Assembly (NCBI GenBank): GCA_019358985.1
Contig: JAHHIJ010000014.1
Span: forward strand, 87,265 to 151,264
Reading direction: 5' to 3'
From: Tolypothrix brevis GSE-NOS-MK-07-07A
GTDB taxonomy: Bacteria > Cyanobacteriota > Cyanobacteriia > Cyanobacteriales > Nostocaceae
Length of the DNA: 64,000 bases
Position numbers and translations under genes: made by a program. The notes under the pieces were generated by a model, which ran no database searches, was not told the DNA's origin, and worked only from the letters and a program-made list of their open reading frames with translations. Within the stretch, counting starts at the first letter, position 1. Each line of letters begins with the position of its first letter. Shown piece after piece: positions 45,779 through 55,097 of the stretch.

Positions 45779-47272
45779 ATGAAACCCAAGCTAAAAGGTC
45801 AAGTTACAGTCACCAGGGTAGCTATCCTAGGAACTCTCAAAATAAATAAATGGAAGTTGGAGGAACTTGATCTAATTGGTTTGCGTCTCGGCAAACTACG
45901 CTCAGATATCTGGAATGAGTTCGGTTCTCTAAAGGCTTGGTCTGTATCGAAATTCGATATTGATAAGCAACTGCGTGGGAACAGAGATAAATATCAACTA
46001 CCAGCAAAGCTATGGGAAGCAACACTTTACGATGTACTAGATGATATCCATTTAGTACAAGCAGCTTGTATTGAGAAAGTCATGAAATATTTAGGACAGT
46101 CCTATCAGTCATTTCCGGCTAAAAAAGGAGTTTTACAACTTACTTTAGAAGGTCGGGAATGGTTGCACCATCCGAGACTTTGCACGTTAGTCAGAAAGTT
46201 CTGGTATCGAGGTCACACCAAAGTTTGTAATCAAATAATCCTCAAGGCTTTTGATACTCAGATTGATAGTTCTAATGTAGTATGGTTGCGGTTTGGTGGG
46301 ATAGAAAAAGGTAAAATCTTAAAGCTGCCGACAACATTACCAGTAGAAGTAAAATGCCAGTTGCGGCTAATTAAACGCAATAATCGCTGGGAAATTCACT
46401 ACACAACAGATATTCAAAAAGCTGAAAAAAAGACTGAAGGTCAGGTGATCGGAGTAGACCGGGGTTATACAGAAGTTTACGCGACATCATCAAACGATGG
46501 CGCTAGGTTTTTGGGCAATGACTTCGGTGCTATTCAAACAAAAGAGACTGATTACCGCACCTCCAAACAGGTTAAACGTAACAAACTAAAATCAGTTTTT
46601 GAGCAAGCAATAAAGCGTGGTGATAGCGCTCGTGCTGACAGAATTAAGCGTCACAACCTTGGTAAGGTAAAGTGGAACAACCGCGAAATGTCCTTTAAAG
46701 GTAGGATTAAAACTATTGTTTTTACGGCTACCCATGACTTGATGTTAAATGCAGTCAAGGTAGCTTACGAAGATTTGACAGAGCAAATAAAGAGTAAAAA
46801 GCCGATGAAAAAGCGCATGAAGAGAAACGTTTCTTCATGGTGTAAGGGGATAGTTGTAGATGCTCTCAAACAAGTTTCAACCCGTGTAGGTTGCACGGTG
46901 AAGAGTGTTAATTGTGCTTACACGTCACAACTTGATTCCAGGTTTGGAACCTTAACGGGGTCTAGGTCTGGGAACAAGTTTACCGGACATGATGGGGTCG
47001 TGATGCACTCAGACACTAACGCAGCTGATAACATTCTAGTCAGGATGGGGGACGTTGAAATCCCCCGATACCTTAAACATTCAACAGTTCAAAGTATATT
47101 GCTAGAAAGAACTCAGAAGTTTCTGGACACCATCGCCCCTACTGGGGATGAGGTGTTTGAAGCGATAACGGGTACGGATAAACCCCAGACTCTAGAACCT
47201 AAAAGAAAACGTACGAGTAAGGTCAATCAGAGAGCGAATTATGAGCAATTAACGCTGTTTGACCTCGGTTAA
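45779..47272 (+). CDS. tnpB: TnpB of IS607 type, variant without zinc-ribbon cysteines
   Basis: 497 residues. RuvC-I Asp in GVDRGYTEVYA (about 225), RuvC-II Glu in VAYEDLTEQ and RuvC-III Asp in HSDTNAADNIL are present. Where TnpB usually has CxxC pairs, this one has AYTSQLDSRFGTLTGSRSG with no Cys pair, as I recall for a distinct cyanobacterial subfamily. The N-terminal 200 residues are longer than in IS605 TnpB. It is preceded by a tnpA remnant and followed within ten bases by a host gene. Confidence 0.85.
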   Translation: MKPKLKGQVTVTRVAILGTLKINKWKLEELDLIGLRLGKLRSDIWNEFGSLKAWSVSKFDIDKQLRGNRDKYQLPAKLWEATLYDVLDDIHLVQAACIEKVMKYLGQSYQSFPAKKGVLQLTLEGREWLHHPRLCTLVRKFWYRGHTKVCNQIILKAFDTQIDSSNVVWLRFGGIEKGKILKLPTTLPVEVKCQLRLIKRNNRWEIHYTTDIQKAEKKTEGQVIGVDRGYTEVYATSSNDGARFLGNDFGAIQTKETDYRTSKQVKRNKLKSVFEQAIKRGDSARADRIKRHNLGKVKWNNREMSFKGRIKTIVFTATHDLMLNAVKVAYEDLTEQIKSKKPMKKRMKRNVSSWCKGIVVDALKQVSTRVGCTVKSVNCAYTSQLDSRFGTLTGSRSGNKFTGHDGVVMHSDTNAADNILVRMGDVEIPRYLKHSTVQSILLERTQKFLDTIAPTGDEVFEAITGTDKPQTLEPKRKRTSKVNQRANYEQLTLFDLG

Positions 47273-47281
47273 CTACGTTTA

Positions 47282-48007
47282 TTGTGTATCCCAGATGAGT
47301 CAGAAGAACGACACTCCCTTAAATCCCAAATCGAGGCTGATGAATTGTTAGACAAACAAAAGAATTTTAGCCGACAAGAGTTAAAAGCTGATGCGCCTTT
47401 GCGAATGGTGGAAACGGCATTTTTAGCAAGTGCCTCTAGCTTGATTTGGTTTATTAATAATTACTTTCCCTTAGGACCAGTTTTGCGGATATTTTTTCCC
47501 GTACCCATCGCTCTAGTTTATCTTCGTTGGGGCAACCGCGCAGCATGGATGGCGGCGGTAGTTTCCGGGTTGCTGCTTTCGGTGTTGATGGGACCGGTTC
47601 GCAGTTTGCTGTTTGTCATGCCTTTTGCTTTTATGGGGGTGCTTTTAGGGGCAACTTGGCATCGCCGTGTACCCTGGATTGTTTCTATCACTTTGGGTAC
47701 GCTGTTAGGTACTTTGGGGGTGTTTTTTCGGGTGTGGTTGTTGTCTGTGTTGTCGGGTGAAGATTTGTGGATTTATTTGATTAATCAGACGACAGATTTT
47801 CTGGAGTGGTTATTTTTAAAGCTGGGAATCTTGGCAACTCCCAGTGTATTTTTCATTCAAGTGGGAGCGATCGCCTTAATTATAATTAACAATTTTATTT
47901 ATCTGTTCGTCGTTCACCTAGCAGCATGGCTGTTATTAGATCGTCTCGGCAATCCCATCCCTCGTCCCCCACGCTGGGTACAAGTCCTGATGGATAATGA
48001 AGGATAG
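47282..48007 (+). CDS. DUF2232 family membrane protein
   Basis: 241 residues, about six membrane helices after a polar N-terminus (1-40). The hydrophobic part (WFINNYFPLGPVLRIFFPVP, then FVMPFAFMGVLLGATW) is the conserved cyanobacterial DUF2232 core, with YybS-like topology. No normal ATG is available at the N-terminus; TTG 47282 is the first in-frame choice and lies only nine bases after the tnpB stop. The transposon probably removed the native start and promoter. Confidence 0.75.
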   Translation: MCIPDESEERHSLKSQIEADELLDKQKNFSRQELKADAPLRMVETAFLASASSLIWFINNYFPLGPVLRIFFPVPIALVYLRWGNRAAWMAAVVSGLLLSVLMGPVRSLLFVMPFAFMGVLLGATWHRRVPWIVSITLGTLLGTLGVFFRVWLLSVLSGEDLWIYLINQTTDFLEWLFLKLGILATPSVFFIQVGAIALIIINNFIYLFVVHLAAWLLLDRLGNPIPRPPRWVQVLMDNEG

Positions 48008-48097
48008 TTAGTGGTTAGTCGATAGTGGTTAGTCGATAGTGGCAACGTGGTTACTAGAGCAACCAAGAACTAACAACTAATAACTAACAGCCAACTT

Positions 48098-49258
48098 ATG
48101 ATTCGCATTTATACCCAAATAGAACAAGGTGAAGCATGGATCGCACGTTATCGCGGTACTTCACCGATTTTTGCCTGTGTATTAGGGTTTACCGAAACTT
48201 GTTTAATACCGGGAATTTCCGCAGCCGGTCGCACTCCAGAGGATCGCAAATACACAGCAGTTGCTGATGCTGAGTTTTTATACTACGGTGCAGGACGAAA
48301 GCCGCAATATCCCCTACCACCTTTGGAGGCTGGCGCGTCACCTGTGCTAATTTCTCGCGCTGTGGTTGAAGCACTCCAGATTCCAGTTTATTTGTTTAAT
48401 GCAGGCTTACACCAGCCCCCTGCTGTACCTGTAATTGATTTGGGTGGCTTTCCAGCTAAGTGTTTAAGTCAAGGTGCAGCGATGGATTTGGCAACGGTAA
48501 ATCATTTGTTAAAACAAGGGCTGCTTTGGGGTGAACGGCTAGGTGAGAAAATTAAAGATGGGTATCTAATTATCGGTGAGTGCGTAGTCGGCGGAACCAC
48601 AACCGCCCTAGCTATTTTAACTGGCTTGGGTATTGAAGCAGTGGGCAAAGTTAATAGCAGCCATCCTGTTTGTAACCACACGCAAAAGTGGGCATTGGTG
48701 CAGCAGGGTTTGGAGAGGATAAGGGGACAAGGAGACAAAGCTATTGTTTCTGATTTCCCCTTGTCCTCCCCAGTCGATCCTCTACAACTGGTAGCGGCAG
48801 TGGGAGATCCGATGCAGGTGGTAGCGGCAGGTATGGCTATTGCAGCGAGTCGGCGTTGTGGTGTTTTGCTTGCTGGGGGGACGCAAATGCTGGCGGTTTA
48901 TGCTTTAATGAGTGCGATCGCTCAAACTTATACTTTACCTTGGCAAAGTTCTTCAGTTATCGTCGGTACAACTCGCTGGGTAGCAGAAGACCCCTCTGGC
49001 GCTACAGTTGAATTAGCTCAACTAATTAATAAAGGTGAGAAAACTCAAAATAATGTTTCCCCACCTCTACTTGCAACTCAATTGAGTTTTGCTGATTCTC
49101 GTTATTTCCAACTCCAAGCTTATGAGCAAGGTTTTGTGAAAGAAGGTATGGGCGCTGGTGGCGCTTCCATTGCTGCCTATATAAGCCAAAATTGGCGACA
49201 AAACCAGCTTCTGGCAGCTATTGAAGCCCAACTCGAACGCTTGATCAATAGTCATTAG
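48098..49258 (+). CDS. cobT: CobT-like (UPF0284) phosphoribosyltransferase
   Basis: 386 residues of the TIGR00303 branch of nicotinate-nucleotide:base phosphoribosyltransferases, which would make the lower-ligand nucleotide of cobamides. Family features: GFTETCLIPGISAAGRTPEDR, GECVVGGTTTALAILTG and RCGVLLAGGTQMLAVYAL. An internal loop (LERIRGQGDKAIVSDFPL, about 206-225) is coded by an AGGGGACAAGGAGACAAAG micro-repeat, probably a tolerated insertion. The TAG stop lies in the end of a MITE-like element. Confidence 0.85.
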   Translation: MIRIYTQIEQGEAWIARYRGTSPIFACVLGFTETCLIPGISAAGRTPEDRKYTAVADAEFLYYGAGRKPQYPLPPLEAGASPVLISRAVVEALQIPVYLFNAGLHQPPAVPVIDLGGFPAKCLSQGAAMDLATVNHLLKQGLLWGERLGEKIKDGYLIIGECVVGGTTTALAILTGLGIEAVGKVNSSHPVCNHTQKWALVQQGLERIRGQGDKAIVSDFPLSSPVDPLQLVAAVGDPMQVVAAGMAIAASRRCGVLLAGGTQMLAVYALMSAIAQTYTLPWQSSSVIVGTTRWVAEDPSGATVELAQLINKGEKTQNNVSPPLLATQLSFADSRYFQLQAYEQGFVKEGMGAGGASIAAYISQNWRQNQLLAAIEAQLERLINSH

Positions 49259-49346
49259 ACATCTCCAGAGTCATAGATAAAGACGTAGCAATGCTACGTC
49301 TCTACGAGGGTTTCGGGCAACGCATAATTAATTTTTGGAGATGTCT
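49257..49346. mobile_element. MITE-like element, AGACATCTCC family
   Basis: 90 bases with inverted ends AGACATCTCC and GGAGATGTCT, a central AGACGTAGCAATGCTACGTCT palindrome and a GGGTTTCGGGCAACGCATAAT arm. It is a relative of the element at 12061-12149 (inner arm in opposite orientation). It supplies the last bases of the cobT-like stop codon. A heptamer TTGAC repeat follows at about 49366-49410. Confidence 0.65.
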
Positions 49347-49412
49347 ATTAATTCAAAGGTTTTTGACCCTTGACTATTGACTCTTGACCCTTGACTATTG
49401 ACCCTTGACTAA

Positions 49413-49787
49413 TTAATGAATTCTTTTGAGCAATAATTGTTCTTCCAAGGCAGCTATACGATTATATGCGGCTGTTAATTGTGCTGTCAGGCGTTGGATT
49501 TGAATTTCTGGTGTTAAAAGCTTATCTCCAGTTTGCAGATTCATTTCTGGATAAATGCTGTCTGTCAATACATCCTTGTGTTCTAAATCTGAATTTAAAC
49601 GAATTTGTGCTTTTAACTGGTAGCCCCCAGCGTTGTTGTTTTCTAAATAATTATCTTTTGCCTCTGTTCTTGCTAAAGAACACTCTGATACAGCTTGAGA
49701 GACTTTACCATCAAGCTGTTCAATCACCTGATAGAGGGCATCGACTTTATGACCCAAAATTAGAATCTGCTTTTGTAATTGTTCCAT
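49413..49787 (-). CDS. Hypothetical coiled-coil protein
   Basis: 124 residues. The N-terminus (MEQLQKQILILGHKVDALYQ) and C-terminus (IQIQRLTAQLTAAYNRIAAL, followed by EEQ) show heptad-spaced Leu/Ile typical of coiled coils; the middle is Asn-rich. No family recognised and no membrane segment. Probably a small structural or scaffold protein. Confidence 0.6.
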   Translation of the reverse strand: MEQLQKQILILGHKVDALYQVIEQLDGKVSQAVSECSLARTEAKDNYLENNNAGGYQLKAQIRLNSDLEHKDVLTDSIYPEMNLQTGDKLLTPEIQIQRLTAQLTAAYNRIAALEEQLLLKRIH

Positions 49788-50088
49788 TTAATACACTCGT
49801 CCAAATATTTTCTCTATCTATAGTATTCAATCTATTGACAATTTTAACTATGTTTATGAATTATTTAAGTTTTCATATTTTAATGAAACCAAAGATCAAT
49901 AGACACGTCTATTGTGGAAAAGTTGTAGAGATGTAACAATGCTACATACAGCAGCCTATCGCTCTAATCGAATACACGTAGAGACCCAGAGACGTAGCAG
50001 TGCTACGTCTCTACAAGGAGAGGGGTTTTATATATTTACTTCATTTAGCTGAAATCTGCTGTAATCACCACTTTTTAATCCTAAAAAA
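49788..50088. repeat. Intergenic region with the ACGTAGC palindrome
   Basis: No gene is supported. It contains AGAGACGTAGC-AG-TGCTACGTCTCT at 49988-50013, followed by ACAAGGAGAGGGGTTTTATAT, as in the element at 15068-15168. The promoter for the coiled-coil gene should lie near 49800. Confidence 0.5.
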
Positions 50089-51477
50089 CTACTGCATTCT
50101 GCCTTTAATTTCCTCTGGCAAATCTTCTAGAGAGACTTCTATCTGCTCACCTGTTTTTAAATCTTTTAAAGAAGACTTTTGTGCTGCTGCTTCCTCGGAA
50201 CCAATAATTACACAGAATTGAATTCCTTGTTTATCAGCTAACTGAAATTGTTTACCCAAACCTCGTTTGTCAAAGCTAGTCATAACATTAATGCCAGCCT
50301 GACGCAAATTTTGTGACACTCTTAAATAAATGGGCATCAAATCATCTTGCATATTTACTACCATCACTTGGGCTGGAGTAGCAGCTAAGGAATTAAGAAT
50401 ACCAGCTTTTAGTAATCGACTAATTAAGCGAGTTAAGCCAATAGAAATGCCTACACCAGGCATTTTCTCACCCAAAAATGTCCCAACCAATTCTTCATAT
50501 CTGCCACCAGAGCAAATACTGCCTAAAGCTTCATGTCCTAATAAAGTTGTTTCGTAAACTGTTCCTGTATAATAATCTAGTCCACGAGCGATCGCTAAAT
50601 CAATACAAAAACGATTTTCACTCACTCCCAAATTGCGAACACCAGAAATAACCGTTTCTACTTCCGTAACTCCTAGAGTAAATTGCTCGGCTTCTGGCAT
50701 TGTTTCAGCTAAATGTTTGAGCTTATCTAATACCTCGTCAACAGTGCCTTTAATTTTAATAAACTCGATAATTTTTTCAGATTGCTCTGGGGAAATTTCC
50801 TGTTTTTCTAAATCCTGTTTGACCTTACTTTCTCCAATCTTTTCCAGCGTGTCAATAATCCCAATACAGGATTTTATTTGATTTGCTGCAACTCCTACAG
50901 ACTGAAAGAAACCTGTGAGAATTTTCCGATTATTGATGCGAATCAGAAAATCACCAATATTAATTGCCTCAAATATTTCCGAAATAATTGCCGGCATCTG
51001 AGCATCATAAAGCAAGCTGAGTTCACGACGAGCGACTACATCAATATCGCACTGACGGAACTGCCGAAAACGCCCATCTTTTGCCCGTTCTCCCCGGAAA
51101 ACTACATCCATTTGGTAGCGGGCAAAGGGAAAGGTCAATTCATTCAAGTGACGGGCAATATATGCCGCTAGAGGAACTGTTTGGTCAAATTTTAAAGCGC
51201 GTGCTTCTGAACCTGTTTCGCCTGCTTTATCCCTCTCTGCTTGCCGATTTGGTGGCAGGATGGGGTCAATACCATAAATGATATTATCACCTTGATTACC
51301 TTTGGCTTGCAACACTTCTAAGCGTTCTACAGCCGGAGTTTCAATCGGTGTAAATCCATAACTTTCAAAAACTTTGCGGATGATATCTAGCAAATATAAT
51401 TCTAGACGCTTTTCGCTAGGAAGAAATTCTGGAAATCCACTAGGAGTAGAAAAATTGATTTTGTCAGATTTTGCCAT
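50089..51477 (-). CDS. hisS: Histidine--tRNA ligase
   Basis: 462 residues, class II aminoacyl-tRNA synthetase. Visible are the motif-2-type RGERAKDGRFRQFRQCDID, the His-specific GLDYYTGTVYE and GGRYEELVG, motif 3 GVGISIGLTRL, and a C-terminal anticodon-binding domain with VMVVNMQ and TSFDKRGLGKQF. It charges tRNA-His in the cytoplasm. An AGGTAAAGG site precedes the ATG. Length is slightly longer than the usual 420-430, which is normal for cyanobacteria. Confidence 0.95.
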   Translation of the reverse strand: MAKSDKINFSTPSGFPEFLPSEKRLELYLLDIIRKVFESYGFTPIETPAVERLEVLQAKGNQGDNIIYGIDPILPPNRQAERDKAGETGSEARALKFDQTVPLAAYIARHLNELTFPFARYQMDVVFRGERAKDGRFRQFRQCDIDVVARRELSLLYDAQMPAIISEIFEAINIGDFLIRINNRKILTGFFQSVGVAANQIKSCIGIIDTLEKIGESKVKQDLEKQEISPEQSEKIIEFIKIKGTVDEVLDKLKHLAETMPEAEQFTLGVTEVETVISGVRNLGVSENRFCIDLAIARGLDYYTGTVYETTLLGHEALGSICSGGRYEELVGTFLGEKMPGVGISIGLTRLISRLLKAGILNSLAATPAQVMVVNMQDDLMPIYLRVSQNLRQAGINVMTSFDKRGLGKQFQLADKQGIQFCVIIGSEEAAAQKSSLKDLKTGEQIEVSLEDLPEEIKGRMQ

Positions 51478-52221
51478 GCCTTTACCTGTAACATTGTTTT
51501 AGTCATCAGATGATGAATTTACGCTCACGCAAATCTACCTGAACGCTGAACTTATTATCTTAGCCATTCTTCTTGATTTAGGGTGCGTCTGATGATTTGA
51601 TAATTCTTAAACCAGTGTTAAGTGCGTTAATTTTGCTTATTTCATAAAACAAACTATAATATCCGACAATAGACATCTCCAGATTCAATACGCTTGGTGT
51701 TAAGGCAAGAGACGCAAGGGAATCGCCGTCTTTACAATAAAAAGTCCTTTGTAGAGACGGCGATTCCCTTGCGTCTTTGTGATCTATAATTTTCATCAAA
51801 AAATCTTATCCGAACCGTATTGTCTCCAGATTCATACGTAAAGACGTTCCGGCGGAACGTCTCTACAAGGGTTTCGGGTAACGCATAATTAAATTCGGTC
51901 GATGTCTAATGACGGCTCGGATAAGCACAAAAGAATAGTTTAAAAAACTACAAAATAATTCAGCCATTCAAACTTTAAGACGTAACTAAGTAACCAGACA
52001 GAATTAATTACACAATGTCCGAAGCGAAGGTCGCGAAGCGGAATGAAGCAATCGCGAGGGCTGGGATTGCTTCGCTTCTCTTCGAGACGCTCCGCGAACG
52101 CTCGCAATGACAGAAATACGTAGTCCGTGGGTAAGTCCTGATAAAATGAAGCATTACACTTCGCGCTTCGCACTGTACAGATTTAAGATGATGGCTTAGA
52201 AATGATTTCAGAGCGTTGATA
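51478..52221. repeat. 744-base repeat-rich intergenic region
   Basis: No real gene; short open frames here only read through repeats. A perfect 22-bp inverted repeat (AGACGCAAGGGAATCGCCGTCT at 51710-51731 and its complement at 51755-51776) forms a strong hairpin. AAGACGTTCCGGCGGAACGTCT lies at about 51842-51863 in a damaged MITE-like frame (AATAGACATCTCC at about 51668, GATGTCTAATG at about 51900). A TTCGCGAAGC-type dispersed repeat lies at 52020-52110. Confidence 0.65.
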
Positions 52222-52671
52222 TTACTGCCGTAGCCGCTCTTCTTGTACCAGAGTACGTTGATAAACTTGATGGTTCTTAAACCAATGCCAGGTGCGAAAA
52301 CGATAGTTATTGCAAGGACTAAGGAAAATCACTTCATATAAGTATGCACCCGGCATATTCTTAAAAGAAAAATGGAACATAATAGTTGCTTCGTCTACTT
52401 CCCAGGCGTTACCATGAAGACGTTCGGTGTCAAACCACACCTTTTTGTCTCGATATATTCCAGGGAAATGGTGTTCTTCCTGTTTTCCATCAGCCCATTT
52501 GTAGCGATTTATTTGGTAGTAGGAATAGGGGTTATTTTCTATAAACTGACAACTTAAATGAGAAGTATATTTATCTAGGATTTTACCTTCTATATCAACC
52601 AGTGTATAAGAGCCTGACCACTCTCCTTCATGGCGGGTCATAAGGGGCATTTCTGTTTTAATAAGAGACAT
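52222..52671 (-). CDS. DUF3598-like lipocalin-type hypothetical protein
   Basis: 149 residues. MTRHEGEWSGSYTLVDIEGK, then QINRYKWADGKQEEHHFPGIY and a run of strands with FRTWHWFKN, suggests a calycin/lipocalin-type barrel like DUF3598. No signal peptide. A small-molecule or pigment-handling role is possible but not shown. Confidence 0.55.
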   Translation of the reverse strand: MSLIKTEMPLMTRHEGEWSGSYTLVDIEGKILDKYTSHLSCQFIENNPYSYYQINRYKWADGKQEEHHFPGIYRDKKVWFDTERLHGNAWEVDEATIMFHFSFKNMPGAYLYEVIFLSPCNNYRFRTWHWFKNHQVYQRTLVQEERLRQ

Positions 52672-52746
52672 TTTCTACTCCTGTGAATATCGGCTTGACT
52701 ACGGATTAGTAATTGGTAATACCCATCCTTCTATTTCCCTAGCTCT

Positions 52747-54162
52747 TTATTGGTTATTAAACCACCAAGGGTCGCTAACAGAGTCTGTTTTCACCAAAAA
52801 TGCTTTTTTCCGCATAAATCGTGTTAGTGCCGCTGCTCCCATACGTGAACCTCCCATACCGGAGAATTTAAAAGCATTTTTTTCACCCTCGTGCATGAGG
52901 GCAGTGAGTGCAGCATCGTTGATACTGATGGCACCTGCATCTATTTGCTGTGCGACTTCTAAAGCTTCTGCTTCCAAGCCAAAGACAGCGGCACTTAATC
53001 CATAAATGGTATCGTTGGCTAATGCGATCGCTTCTTCAATTGTCGAAAAAGCCATCACCGGCATTATTGGTCCAAAAGTCTCTTCGGTCATCACTGTCAT
53101 CGAATGATTAACACTTGTGATAACTGTTGGACGGCACCACCAACCACCATTCAATTGCTCAACTTCCCCACCACAGTGAATTACTGCTTTTTTTGATACC
53201 GCATCTTGCAAATGATCTTTAATAATTGCTGCTTGTTTTTCGGCAATAATCGGACCGATTTCGCCATCTTCAATTGTCGGATGAGCTAGCCGCAGACGAT
53301 ACGCTTTAGTTACAAGTTGATGATAAAACTTATCAAAGATAGATTCAGCAACATAAATTCTCTCAATTGACAAGCAAGATTGTCCGGTGTTGACGACGGA
53401 ACCCCACAAAATTGCTGATGTTGCTAATTCTATATCGGCTGATTCTAAGACGATCGCCGGATCTTTTCCGCCTAATTCCAAAAAAGCAGGAATGAACCGT
53501 CTAGCTGCTGCTTCTGCTACTTTTCGTCCGGTGGCTACACTGCCGGTAAAGCACACCAGATCCACATTTTCCATCAGATCCGCTCCAGTTTCCCCTGCAC
53601 CCTCAATAAAAGTTAATATCTCACGCAATTTAGGAACAGTGTTAAGTGTTGCTAACAGTGGTGCCACGAAGCGGGGGGCAATTTCACTGGGTTTGACGAT
53701 GACAGCACAACCCGCTAGCAATGCGGGAATCGTATCAATCGTAGACAGCAATAAGGGAAAATTCCAAGGGCTAATCACCCCAACTAGGGAATAAGGAACC
53801 GCTGTTTGTTGCAGTTGGATAAACGGTATTGCTGTACCTTTTTCAAAGTCTTGTAATAATTTTGGCGCTAATCCACACCAGCGATCAATGCTGGAGAGAA
53901 ATGAATCAATTTCCATCAGCGAAATTGATAATCTGCCAGTATCACAGACTAAAGCCTCCGTGAGTTTTTCACGCCCAGATAATATCGCTTGTTTCCACTG
54001 CTGTAAGGCTTGAATTCGCCCTTCTAGACCTTGTTGGAGCCAGCTTTTTTGCGCCCTCCGCAGACGGCTACATTGTTGTGCCAGCAGCTTGGATGGTGGC
54101 GGTATAATCACATAGTCATATTTTCCGGTTCGGGGGTTGCGAACTTCGATTGGTTTGGTCAT
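52747..54162 (-). CDS. Aldehyde dehydrogenase family protein
   Basis: 471 residues from MTKPIEVRNPRTG; eight more in-frame codons upstream come from repeat sequence and are not favoured. The NAD site (GVISPWNFPL and KPSEIAPRF), the catalytic Glu in LELGGKDPAIV and the Cys in NTGQSCLSIERIYV are intact, as is EETFGPIMPVM. It oxidises an aldehyde to its acid with NAD(P)+. Cyanobacterial relatives act on fatty aldehydes or apocarotenals; the substrate is unknown here. Confidence 0.92.
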   Translation of the reverse strand: MTKPIEVRNPRTGKYDYVIIPPPSKLLAQQCSRLRRAQKSWLQQGLEGRIQALQQWKQAILSGREKLTEALVCDTGRLSISLMEIDSFLSSIDRWCGLAPKLLQDFEKGTAIPFIQLQQTAVPYSLVGVISPWNFPLLLSTIDTIPALLAGCAVIVKPSEIAPRFVAPLLATLNTVPKLREILTFIEGAGETGADLMENVDLVCFTGSVATGRKVAEAAARRFIPAFLELGGKDPAIVLESADIELATSAILWGSVVNTGQSCLSIERIYVAESIFDKFYHQLVTKAYRLRLAHPTIEDGEIGPIIAEKQAAIIKDHLQDAVSKKAVIHCGGEVEQLNGGWWCRPTVITSVNHSMTVMTEETFGPIMPVMAFSTIEEAIALANDTIYGLSAAVFGLEAEALEVAQQIDAGAISINDAALTALMHEGEKNAFKFSGMGGSRMGAAALTRFMRKKAFLVKTDSVSDPWWFNNQ

Positions 54163-54163
54163 T

Positions 54164-54504
54164 ATTGGGTAAGAGTCAAAAGTCAAGAGTCAACGGTCAA
54201 GAGTTATTAGTGGTGAATACCCAATCTCAAATTATCCCTAGTTTGCCTAGACGTTCGATAGTTTGTTGGTGTATTGGGTAAGAGTCAAAAGTCAAAAGTC
54301 AAGAGTCAACGGTCAAGAGTTATTAGTGGTGAATACCCAATCTCAAATTATCCCTAGTTTGCCTAGACGTTCGATAGTTTGTTGCTGTATTGGGTAAGAG
54401 TCAAAAGTCAAAAGTCAACGGTCAAGAGTCAAGAGTTATTAGTGGTGAATACCCAATCTCAAATTATCCCTAGTTTGCCTAGACGTTCGATAGTTTGTTG
54501 CTGT
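54164..54504. repeat. Three tandem copies of a 109-116 bp unit
   Basis: Units begin with ATTGGGTAAGAGTCAAAAGTC at about 54164, 54273 and 54389 and end with GTTCGATAGTTTGTTG. The first unit is 109 bases, the others 116; the difference lies in the number of GTCAAAA/GTCAAGA heptamers. Each contains the last codons of the adjacent nitrilase pseudogene (LGKLGII and stop on the leftward strand), so the duplication copied that gene end. Confidence 0.85.
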
Positions 54505-54950
54505 GTTTGGATAAAGTGTTTGCGGTCTACTTCTTTATCCAGCATAGTGTTTGCCGGGTAGAAATGCGACTGGCGGTAACTTTCTGCATATAGCTCAAAT
54601 CGCTGCCGTGAAAGTAAATTATTTAACCCAGGTCTGCGGCGATCGCGTCGTCAAGCTGCCAGATCAATCTCAGCAAAAGCTGTCATGTTCTCACCTACAC
54701 CTGCCTCTGCTAAAGCAATTCCTCGATGGTCAATAATTTTAGAACCTCCATCTGCGGATGCAATTGGAATCGGGATATTTGCGATGCCTGCTGTATTTGC
54801 CGAGACTACGTATGCCATGTTCTCTACTGCACGGCTGATTTTTGCCGCATCTTTATTTTGTATTATTTGGCTAGCTTCAGTGCGATCGCTTGCCTGATTC
54901 ACCGCCTGACACTTAACTTGAAGTGCCAATGCACGAAATGAGTCCATATT
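54459..54950 (-). pseudogene. Nitrilase/carbon-nitrogen hydrolase pseudogene (C-terminal part)
   Basis: The leftward frame reads MDSFRALALQVKCQAVN, then NMAYVVSANTAGIANIPIP and EIDLAA, then an in-frame TGA. Beyond it, the same frame continues with RRPGLNNLLSRQRFELYAES, then YPANTMLDKEVDRKHFIQTQ and LGKLGII before the true stop at 54459. This matches the C-terminal third of a nitrilase-family amidohydrolase. The N-terminal part, with the Glu and Cys catalytic residues, is missing. Confidence 0.7.
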
Positions 54951-55097
54951 ATCAGAAAGTTGGGTTTAAAATCCCGTTTTTGTCGGACAGCTTTATATTC
55001 ACTAGTGGTCTGTCAATTTTATTTTGACGGTTAGAGAGACGCGATAAATCGCCGTCTCTACTCTTAATCTATCCATCAATTATTTATTGACAGACTA

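Noticed and set aside
51578..52173. Two leftward frames of 73 and 77 residues after hisS
   Set aside because: They run through dispersed palindromes and the GCGAAGC-type repeat and have no protein-like conservation.
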